From CAVRZY01 sp963725415 (GTDB taxonomy: Bacteria > Acidobacteriota > Terriglobia > Bryobacterales > Bryobacteraceae): 11,805 nucleotides of DNA. Positions 1 through 5,837 of the stretch are shown in pieces. Location of the stretch: positions 1-11,805 of the forward strand of contig CAVRZY010000319.1 in the NCBI GenBank assembly GCA_963725415.1, written 5' to 3'. Below the pieces are notes generated by a model. It ran no database searches. It saw nothing but the letters and a program-made list of their open reading frames with translations, and was not told where the DNA came from. Made by a program: the position numbers and the translations under genes. Within the stretch, counting starts at the first letter, position 1. Every line of letters begins with the position of its first letter.

Positions 1-291
1 ATGGTCGATACGACCACACGAGGTTTGTTCCTGAATGGGGCATTCCTGATCGTGGGGATTCTGATGGGTGCGCTCAAGCCTGAGCGAGCCTGGCGTTGGG
101 GCCTGGCTAGCATCCTGGCGTTGCCGTTGGCCGACGCCATTAAGCTGGGAGGCGATCCCAACTTGGCCTCGCTCAGCTCGGATCAGATCATGTCGGCTTT
201 CCTGAATGCGATGCCAGCTCACATCAGCCGCTTCCTTCCGGCTGGGGCGGGCGCGTATCTGGGGGCCTTCATGGCGGCCCGGAGGCTGTAA
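1..291 (+). CDS. Small hypothetical integral membrane protein
   Basis: A 96-residue protein I do not recognise. Hydrophobic stretches at about residues 8-25, 33-47 and 78-93 suggest three membrane passes in the inner membrane, with charged residues (KPER at 26-29) between the first two. The middle part (48-75) is polar. The ATG is the first base of the window, so an upstream start and the ribosome binding site cannot be judged; the true protein could be longer. It is convergent with homoserine dehydrogenase, the two stops being only 27 bp apart, so it is unlikely to share regulation with it. GC-rich third codon positions support it as real. No function is claimed. Confidence 0.6.
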   Translation: MVDTTTRGLFLNGAFLIVGILMGALKPERAWRWGLASILALPLADAIKLGGDPNLASLSSDQIMSAFLNAMPAHISRFLPAGAGAYLGAFMAARRL

Positions 292-318
292 GGCCAAACT
301 TCCGGGTGCCAGGTCGGC

Positions 319-1632
319 TCAGGCGGCCTGCAACGGCGGCTCCATAGGGAGGGCCAGCGGAGGCTCCCGCAGGAAATCCAGGCGTGACATCTCCTCGACG
401 GCATCCCGCACCGCTTGCTCGGTGGTAGGCTCGACGGTGATCACGAAGGGAAGGTCGTGTTTGGTCTCGCAGGGGACTTGCAGGACCGCTTCGAGGCTGA
501 TGCGTTTCTGCGCCAGGATGCCGGCCAGGGCGGCGATGATGCCGGGACGGTCCTCCACGCGGAAGCGCAGGTAGTAGGCCCGCTTCTGGCGGGTGACGGG
601 GAGGGGAGTGTATTGGCCCAGGCGCTCATGGGCGAACGGGGAGACCCGCTCGGGGCTGCCGCGGCGAATCTCGCGAGCTACCCGCATCAAATCGCTCACC
701 ACGGCCACGCCCGTGGGGCGCGAGCCTGCGCCACGACCATAGTAGAAGGTATCCTCGCCGTAGTGGCCCTTAACCCAAACGGCGTTGTAGGCGCCCTGCA
801 CGCCCGCCAGGATGGTGGAAGTGGGAAGCAGGGCCGGGCGGACGGAGAGGATCAGGCCCTCGGAGGTCTGCCGCGCGGCACACAGCAGGCGAATGGTGTG
901 GGCCAGCCGGTGAGCGTACTCGAAATCGATCGGGCAGATGCGCCGGATGCCTTCGGTGAAGATGTCCGAGGGCGTGATCTTCTCCCCGAAGGCCAGGGCC
1001 GCCAGGATAGCGAGCTTGGAGCGGGCGTCGTAACCGTCAATATCGGCGCTGGGTTCGGCCTCGGCATAGCCCAGCCGCTGGGCTTCCGCCAAAACGGCAT
1101 CCAGGGTGGCGCCGCGTCTCTCCATCTCGGTGAGGATGTAGTTGCTGGTTCCGTTGAGGATGCCGTAGAGCGCGACCACACGGTCGCCCGAGATGCCCTC
1201 GCGGAGCACGGTGTGGATGGGGATGCCTCCGGCCACGCTGGCTTCCATGGCCAAGTTGGTGCCCGCGACGATGGCCCGCTCCCACAGCTCGGCGCCCCGG
1301 AGGGCCATCAGCTCCTTGTTGGCGGTGACGACCGATTTTCCTTGGGAGAAGGCGGTGGTAATGACCTGGGCCGCCACGTCAGTGCCGCCGATCAGTTCCG
1401 CCACAATGTGGACTTCGGGATGGGCAACCACCTCACGCCAGTCGAAGGTCCTGAAGACCGGGCCCAGCGACTCCGGGATCCGGACTGAGTCCACGTCCAG
1501 GCTGCAAGCGGCTTTCACCTGGAGACGGAATCCCAGCTTCAGGGCGATCTGATCGGCATTTTCGGCCAGGATGGTCACGGCGCCCATGCCGACATTGCCC
1601 AGTCCAACCATGCCTACGTTGACTTGGTCCAT
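319..1632 (-). CDS. hom: Homoserine dehydrogenase with C-terminal ACT domain
   Basis: Catalyses NAD(P)H-dependent reduction of aspartate semialdehyde to homoserine, the branch point to threonine, methionine and isoleucine; cytoplasmic. The 437-residue length fits the monofunctional bacterial enzyme. Residues 7-17 form the Rossmann glycine motif (GLGNVG at 10-15). ANKELMA at 104-110 carries the conserved Lys106, NGTSNY lies at 160-165, and the signature EPSADIDGYDARSKLAIL spans 193-210 with the second catalytic-region lysine at 206. The C-terminal part from about 354 is an ACT domain (RVEDRPGIIAALAGIL at 358-373), normally the site of threonine feedback inhibition. No Shine-Dalgarno is obvious before this ATG, but the start places the Rossmann fold at the very N-terminus as in the family. 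It lies 57 bp downstream of the VOC gene on the same strand and may be cotranscribed with it. Confidence 0.97.
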   Translation of the reverse strand: MDQVNVGMVGLGNVGMGAVTILAENADQIALKLGFRLQVKAACSLDVDSVRIPESLGPVFRTFDWREVVAHPEVHIVAELIGGTDVAAQVITTAFSQGKSVVTANKELMALRGAELWERAIVAGTNLAMEASVAGGIPIHTVLREGISGDRVVALYGILNGTSNYILTEMERRGATLDAVLAEAQRLGYAEAEPSADIDGYDARSKLAILAALAFGEKITPSDIFTEGIRRICPIDFEYAHRLAHTIRLLCAARQTSEGLILSVRPALLPTSTILAGVQGAYNAVWVKGHYGEDTFYYGRGAGSRPTGVAVVSDLMRVAREIRRGSPERVSPFAHERLGQYTPLPVTRQKRAYYLRFRVEDRPGIIAALAGILAQKRISLEAVLQVPCETKHDLPFVITVEPTTEQAVRDAVEEMSRLDFLREPPLALPMEPPLQAA

Positions 1633-1689
1633 AGTAGATTTTGACGCGTCGCCGGCCTCGCCGGCCAGCCCGGTCTCAAGAACCCCCTT

Positions 1690-2064
1690 TCACCCCAGCG
1701 GCCTCTCCCGCTGGATCAAATGCAGGAAGTTGCCGTCAAGATCCGCGAAGAACACCAGCCGGTTCCCTTTCACCTCCAGCGCTTCGGTATAGAAGTGAAC
1801 TCCCATCTCCTGGAGCCGCCGGTAAGCCGCATCGAAGTCCTCCACCTCAATCGCCAGGTGCCGGATTCCAGGGTCCTTCATCTTCTGCGGCGCTCGGTCG
1901 CCTTCCGACGGAATGATCTCCAACATACCCCCGTTCTGCGCCTTGACGAAAACGTTTCCGTCGTACCGGAAGTTGATCGTGAACTCCAGATGGTCCACGT
2001 ACCACTGCCCCAACTTCTCCGGATCCGGGGACGCGATCGCAGTATGTTCCAGTCTCTTGAACAT
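1690..2064 (-). CDS. VOC superfamily (glyoxalase-fold) protein
   Basis: A 124-residue single-domain vicinal-oxygen-chelate protein made of two beta-alpha-beta-beta-beta modules, cytoplasmic. The N-terminus FKRLEHTAIASPDPEKLGQW and the second module from about residue 67 (GIRHLAIEVEDFDAA) are typical. Candidate metal ligands are His7, Glu49, His69 and His115. The last stands where most family members have Glu in the pattern DPDGNxxEL; here it reads ADLDGNFLHL. The substrate cannot be assigned from sequence: lyase, dioxygenase and resistance proteins share this fold. It is the first gene of a likely two-gene unit with homoserine dehydrogenase. The start is supported by a TACAAT element 8 nt upstream and by the absence of a good ribosome binding site, which suggests a leaderless or nearly leaderless message. 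Confidence 0.88.
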   Translation of the reverse strand: MFKRLEHTAIASPDPEKLGQWYVDHLEFTINFRYDGNVFVKAQNGGMLEIIPSEGDRAPQKMKDPGIRHLAIEVEDFDAAYRRLQEMGVHFYTEALEVKGNRLVFFADLDGNFLHLIQRERPLG

Positions 2065-2072
2065 AGACGAGG

Positions 2073-2078
2073 ATTGTA
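2073..2078 (-). promoter_or_regulatory. Candidate -10 element for the VOC/hom unit
   Basis: On the minus strand TACAAT ends 8 nt before the ATG of the VOC gene. Seventeen bases further upstream is TTCTCA, a 4-of-6 match to the -35 consensus. The expected transcription start would fall at or within a few bases of the ATG, so there would be little or no leader. This is a weak computational call. Confidence 0.3.
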
Positions 2079-2145
2079 GCAGAAGCCGCCAGCCGTGAGA
2101 AGGTGTCCTACTCGACGCTCAATAAGGCAAAAATTTTTGTCGATG

Positions 2146-2270
2146 TCATGCAGCAACACCCAGTTGCTCGAATAAGGCCTGCATCCCGATTTGGAGGGTG
2201 TCGTAGCAGCGATCCAAGGCCGTGGTATGGGCAGGCCTGGCCCTGCGTTTGCGTTTTCCCCTCCGCTCCC
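2146..2270 (-). pseudogene. Possible C-terminal gene remnant
   Basis: On the minus strand an open frame ends in TGA at 2146-2148 with a protein-like tail (TALDRCYDTLQIGMQALFEQ followed by LGVAA) and GC-rich third positions. Upstream the frame stays open to about 2403 but has no usable start codon, becomes very Arg/Gly-rich, and runs antisense through the small RNA locus. It may be the decayed end of a transposase or another gene, or only chance. I do not recognise the family. Confidence 0.2.
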
Positions 2271-2343
2271 GCAGCCCACAGCCGCCATCCGAGCCCCACG
2301 CCCTTCCGCAGTGTCTGAATCGCAGAGCCAGAAAAAAACTGTC

Positions 2344-2373
2344 TTGACATCTGGTCCCGGAGCTTGCTATAGA
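2344..2373 (+). promoter_or_regulatory. Sigma70-type promoter of the small RNA
   Basis: A perfect -35 hexamer TTGACA (2344-2349) is followed after 18 bp by TATAGA (2368-2373), 5 of 6 to the -10 consensus. Transcription would start near 2380. No open reading frame with a ribosome binding site follows. Instead the next 110 bases contain three hairpins and an intrinsic terminator. Confidence 0.7.
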
Positions 2374-2379
2374 AGGGAC

Positions 2380-2489
2380 AACGCATAAGTCGTCATCGAC
2401 TTATTAGCATCCCCGGCGACGAGACCCAGCTCGTCGCCAGCCCCTCTGAGTGAGGCCCCCAGTTCCCAGCTTGGGGCCTCTTCTTTTTT
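2380..2489 (+). ncRNA. Candidate small non-coding RNA, about 110 nt
   Basis: This is defined by a strong promoter just upstream and an intrinsic terminator at its 3' end. Stem 1 is 2385-2392 with 2397-2404 (8 bp perfect, loop TCAT). Stem 2 is 2415-2423 with 2430-2438 (9 bp perfect, loop ACCCAG). Stem 3 is the terminator, 2452-2459 with 2473-2480. Stems 2 and 3 both carry CCCAGCT in or at the edge of the loop (2425-2431 and 2465-2471). Only the plus strand gives a U-tract, so the orientation is clear. C-rich loops are common in trans-acting regulators that pair with G-rich ribosome binding sites, but that role is an inference. The shape does not look like tRNA, SRP RNA, tmRNA, 6S or RNase P RNA. 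An already known Rfam lineage-specific motif cannot be excluded. Confidence 0.65.
2452..2489 (+). terminator. Rho-independent terminator of the small RNA
   Basis: GAGGCCCC (2452-2459) pairs perfectly with GGGGCCTC (2473-2480), and an extra A-U pair is possible around a bulged C. The stem is followed immediately by TTCTTTTTT (2481-2489). This is the best intrinsic terminator in the window. Confidence 0.85.
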
Positions 2490-2638
2490 CGCTCGGCTGG
2501 AGGCGCGGCTCTCCCCCTGGAGGTCAACGAGGGCGGCGCACCAAGACTGGGTTACTGGGGCGGCGGGATGATCCGCCAATCAATCGAGCAACGCGCGGCT
2601 GCGAGGAAGCCCGTGCATAACTCAGGTAGAATAACTGC

Positions 2639-3583
2639 ATGGCTTCGGCATGTTTCGCCGCAATCGTCCGCACCATGGGCGACAGGCCGCAACTCTTGCA
2701 GCAGGCCCTGGAGTCGCTGACCTTCCAGCAGGACCGCTGTAGGGCGATTGTGGTGGTGCACGGCGATTCCAGCGCACACCAAAAGGTGCAGCAGGTCTGC
2801 CGCCGCGTGGGCGGGCTGGAACATGTGGCGCTGCACGCCAAGGATACGGGGAAAAGGAGGGGGCACCCACTCAATGTCGGGCTGGACCACTGCTATGATT
2901 CCGAGTCCCAGCCCGATTTCCTGTTCTTTCTGGATGATGACGATATTGTCTATCCCTTCTTCACGCGGATCATGGCGGCGGCCTTTCTGACCTCGCAAGC
3001 AGACCTGATCTACGCGGCCTCGAATCGCAAGGAATTCGGCCGGCCGGCGGCGGTGGGCTACACGCCCAAGCCGATCTTCCTGCTGCTGTACGAGAACTTC
3101 ATCACCATCAACAGCTTTGCAGTGCGAATGGAGACTTTACGGAGGCAGCGCTGTTACTTCGATGAACACTTCGAGTACGCGGAGGACTGGCAGTTTCTAG
3201 TCACATTATTGCAGAAAGGTTTCCGGTTCGAGGCCAACTTCTCGACCCTGTCGGAGTTCAGGATCATCCGGGACGGCAACCGGGAGATAAAAGCGAACCC
3301 AGCGTTGTGGAAGCAGTATTCGCTCCAGATTCGAAAGCAGATCAACCGCTCGGACTTTGTGGTTCCGGGCGCCAAACTGGCGGGCCTGGCATGCGAGCTC
3401 GAGCCACGCTTCGGGACCCAGAGGGAGACGCAGGAGGAAGTGATCGCGGAGCAGGACCGCTCCATCGGATGTCTGCGGCAACGGGTTTACGAGCTGGAGG
3501 ATTCGCTTTCCTGGCGACTGACGGCGCCCTTGCGGCGGGTGGGGGCGATGCTGCTGAAGCTGGGGCCGCGGCAGCGTGGGTAG
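2639..3583 (+). CDS. Family 2 glycosyltransferase with coiled-coil/SWR tail
   Basis: An inverting GT2-type (GT-A fold) glycosyltransferase of 314 residues, predicted to be cytoplasmic or membrane-associated and to move a sugar from a nucleotide donor to a growing glycan. Residues 6-45 form the first Rossmann-like strand, with the RTMGDRPQLLQQALESL start seen in this family. The metal-binding acidic cluster FFLDDDDIVYP is at 97-106, and the probable catalytic acid is in AEDWQF at 181-186. Residues 264-290 look like a short coiled coil, and the end (SLSWRLTAPLRRVG, 289-302) is a tail I know from several glycan-locus enzymes. It heads an operon: the next start is 3 nt after its stop. TAGAAT lies 6 nt before the ATG, a possible -10 for a leaderless message. 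Donor and acceptor sugars are unknown. Confidence 0.9.
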   Translation: MASACFAAIVRTMGDRPQLLQQALESLTFQQDRCRAIVVVHGDSSAHQKVQQVCRRVGGLEHVALHAKDTGKRRGHPLNVGLDHCYDSESQPDFLFFLDDDDIVYPFFTRIMAAAFLTSQADLIYAASNRKEFGRPAAVGYTPKPIFLLLYENFITINSFAVRMETLRRQRCYFDEHFEYAEDWQFLVTLLQKGFRFEANFSTLSEFRIIRDGNREIKANPALWKQYSLQIRKQINRSDFVVPGAKLAGLACELEPRFGTQRETQEEVIAEQDRSIGCLRQRVYELEDSLSWRLTAPLRRVGAMLLKLGPRQRG

Positions 3584-3586
3584 GCC

Positions 3587-4624
3587 ATGAGTTTTACAGG
3601 TATTTCCACCCTCCTGCCAGTCTATCTGGCTGGGGTGGATTCGGATTCGCTGCGGCGACTGCGGCGTGCGGCCTCCTCCGTGTTGACGCAGGAGTGCTGC
3701 TTGCCGCTGGAACTGGTGGTCGTTGACGACGGTTCAGCCCGGCCGCTGAAGGAACTGCCGGAACTGGCGGACCTCCTGGCGCGCCAGGAGGTGTCCTATA
3801 TCCGGATGGCCAGCAACCAGGGGCTGGTGTTCGCTTTGAACGCCGGGCTGAACCGGGCGCGTCACGACCTGATTGCCCGCATCGACGCGGACGATTACTG
3901 GAGGCCGGAAAAACTGAACAAGCAACTGGAAGCCCTGATTTCGGATCCGGACCTGACCATCATAGGAACCGGAATGCGCATGCTGGGGCAGGACGGCTCG
4001 CTTACCGATCATGTGCGGGGTTCGAGCTGGCAAGAGGTGCTGAACTTTTACGCCGCGGTGGGATGCCCGCTGCCTCACGGCAGCATCCTGGCCCGGAAAG
4101 ACATCTTCAGCCTGCTGGGCGGATACTCGCATTCCCCCAACTACCGGCACTGCGAGGATTTTGCTCTGTGGGGAGTGTGGCTGCGTTTCTTCAAGGCGGC
4201 CATGCTGGAAGAAGTGCTGTTCGAGTATACGGTGTCGGAGTCGCAGGTCAGCACCAAGCATGCGGGGGACCAGCGGGCCGCCTCGGGGCGGGTGCATCGC
4301 CGTTTCCTGGAGCTGAAGAACCACCAGGCCATCCCGGCGGCTCTGACCGAGACCGCTCAGATCTTGGGGAAATCGCTGATCCAGACGGGGAAGATACTGT
4401 ACGTGGCCTGGCAGTACTACGACTACATACTGGTCGATGAAGAGCTTTATGAACCGCTGCGCACGCTGCTTCCGGACCGGAGAGTGCACCCCTACCGCGA
4501 GGTGGTGGATCTGCTGGCGGGTCGCTTCTTCTACCTGCACAAGAACGATCATTTCGAACGGGATATTGCGGATCACGCAAGCTGCGTCCATGACATCAGC
4601 CATATCCAGCCGCTCTTGAGATGA
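3587..4624 (+). CDS. Family 2 glycosyltransferase
   Basis: A GT2 glycosyltransferase of 345 residues for polysaccharide or lipid-linked glycan assembly, cytoplasmic or peripheral at the inner membrane. Canonical motifs are in order: LVVVDDGS at 43-50 (nucleotide-sugar binding), SNQGLVFALNAGLNRAR at 76-92, the DXD-type motif RIDADDYW at 98-105, PLPHGSIL at 161-168, and the catalytic-base region RHCEDFALW at 187-195. A helical C-terminal extension (about 230-345) has no recognised domain. It starts 3 nt after the previous gene, with only a weak ribosome binding site, and overlaps the methyltransferase by 4 bp (ATGA), so the three genes are almost certainly cotranscribed and translationally coupled. 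The specific sugar cannot be read from sequence. Confidence 0.95.
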   Translation: MSFTGISTLLPVYLAGVDSDSLRRLRRAASSVLTQECCLPLELVVVDDGSARPLKELPELADLLARQEVSYIRMASNQGLVFALNAGLNRARHDLIARIDADDYWRPEKLNKQLEALISDPDLTIIGTGMRMLGQDGSLTDHVRGSSWQEVLNFYAAVGCPLPHGSILARKDIFSLLGGYSHSPNYRHCEDFALWGVWLRFFKAAMLEEVLFEYTVSESQVSTKHAGDQRAASGRVHRRFLELKNHQAIPAALTETAQILGKSLIQTGKILYVAWQYYDYILVDEELYEPLRTLLPDRRVHPYREVVDLLAGRFFYLHKNDHFERDIADHASCVHDISHIQPLLR

Positions 4625-5682
4625 TGAACCGCGACGAGCTGCTAGAGGCTAGGAACAGGATCGTCGAGCGGTACGGGGAGTGGACTGCCCATACCATTCA
4701 CTTAGGCTGCGGGGTCTACACCCGCAGCACGCCGGTGAATCAGGAGTGGCGCTTGGAGCGTGTGCGGCAGAGCCTCCGGGATTTCGGCTACCAAAGTCTG
4801 GAGGGAGTGCGCATCTTGGACTTGGGCTGCCTGGAGGGGCTGTTCGCCATCGAGCTGGCGCGCGCCGGGGCCAAGACCGTGGGCATCGAGGCCCGGCTGG
4901 CCAACCTCGAGAAAGCGCGCTTTGCGCGGGAAGCGCTGGAGCTGGCCGCCTGCGAGCTGGTGCAGGACGACGTGCGGAACCTGTGCCGCGCCAAGTACGG
5001 CAGTTTCGACATCGTGCTGTGCTGCGGCATTCTGTATCACCTGGACATGCCGGATGCCCTGCGGCTGATCCAGCGGATTTCCGAGGTGACCGAGCAGGTG
5101 GCGGTGGTCGAGACGCACGTCGCGCTGGAGGTATTGAAGCACAATCCGTTCGAGCTGGGCGAACTGGAGGAGGAGTCCTGGGAGGGGCAGGTTTACCAGG
5201 GCCGGCGCTTCCGGGAGCACAAGCCGGGAGAGACGCCGCAGCAGAAGGAGCGGAGGTTATGGGCCTCTTTGGACAACCCCCGCTCCTTCTGGCTGACGCG
5301 CAGCTCATTACGCCTGGCGCTCCGCAGGCACGGCTTCGAATCGATCTATGAGCAACTGCAGCCGCCGGACCGGGCCGAGGAGGAAGTTGACCGGGTCACG
5401 TGGATCGGGGTGAAGTGGGCCGGGAGGGCGGAGAGGCCCAGCCAGGCGGCGCAAGAAGCCTCCCGGAGCAGGCTGGAATCCGAACAACAGCGCGCGTACA
5501 TGCAGGCTCTCCAGCAGTTGACACAGGTCAACCAGGAATCCGAGCAGCAGCGCGCCCAGATCCAGGATCTGGAGACAAAGCTGGCGCACTGGAGCGAGGA
5601 GGCCGAAAAACGGGGCGCCTACATCCAGGAGCAAGCCCAGCAGTTGTCGCGGGTGGCGGCGAAGCTATTCTTCGTTGCCTGA
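4621..5682 (+). CDS. Class I SAM-dependent methyltransferase with repeated coiled-coil tail
   Basis: The N-terminal two thirds is a Rossmann-fold methyltransferase: motif I is ILDLGCLEGLFAIELA (65-80), the acidic residue binding the SAM ribose is Glu90 (VGIEAR), motif II-like QDDVRN is at 115-120, and SFDIVLCCGILYHL is at 128-141. In this setting it probably methylates a sugar of the glycan made by the neighbouring enzymes, for example as an O-methyl cap; that is inference from context. Residues about 286-347 are three imperfect copies of a 20-21-residue unit beginning E-[SA]-E-[QK]-[QR]-[RG]-A, hydrophilic and helical, predicted to form a coiled coil for oligomerisation or for measuring chain length. 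Two tandem ATGs (4621 and 4624) are possible starts. The first overlaps the upstream stop as ATGA. Confidence 0.9.
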   Translation: MMNRDELLEARNRIVERYGEWTAHTIHLGCGVYTRSTPVNQEWRLERVRQSLRDFGYQSLEGVRILDLGCLEGLFAIELARAGAKTVGIEARLANLEKARFAREALELAACELVQDDVRNLCRAKYGSFDIVLCCGILYHLDMPDALRLIQRISEVTEQVAVVETHVALEVLKHNPFELGELEEESWEGQVYQGRRFREHKPGETPQQKERRLWASLDNPRSFWLTRSSLRLALRRHGFESIYEQLQPPDRAEEEVDRVTWIGVKWAGRAERPSQAAQEASRSRLESEQQRAYMQALQQLTQVNQESEQQRAQIQDLETKLAHWSEEAEKRGAYIQEQAQQLSRVAAKLFFVA

Positions 5683-5837
5683 GATCGAGGACCGCATGCG
5701 ATATCGAATCGTAGATCACTCCATTCTCGTATCTGCCGTACCGTTACTTTCATCAGGTAGACTGCTGTGCCGTAATTCCGCAGAAGCTGGTGAAATACTA
5801 CTCCGGACGGGCCGCATCGCCTGTGCGGCTAGTGCGC

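Noticed and set aside
415..1488. Long plus-strand open frame of 357 codons opposite homoserine dehydrogenase
   Set aside because: It is the antisense shadow of a clearly recognised gene, rich in Gly, Asp and His, with no domain and no ribosome binding site.
2108..2386. Minus-strand ORF with an ATG at about 2386 spanning the sRNA promoter region
   Set aside because: No ribosome binding site and no recognisable domain; it runs antisense through a strong plus-strand promoter. The only protein-like tail in this region is in another frame and is listed separately.
3734..4603. Minus-strand open frame of 289 codons opposite the second GT2 gene
   Set aside because: Antisense artefact of high-GC coding DNA; the plus strand has all the GT2 motifs and operon spacing.
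5811..5829. GCCGCA/TGCGGC hairpin between the convergent methyltransferase and GT39 genes
   Set aside because: Only 6 bp and no T-tract on either strand, so it does not qualify as an intrinsic terminator.
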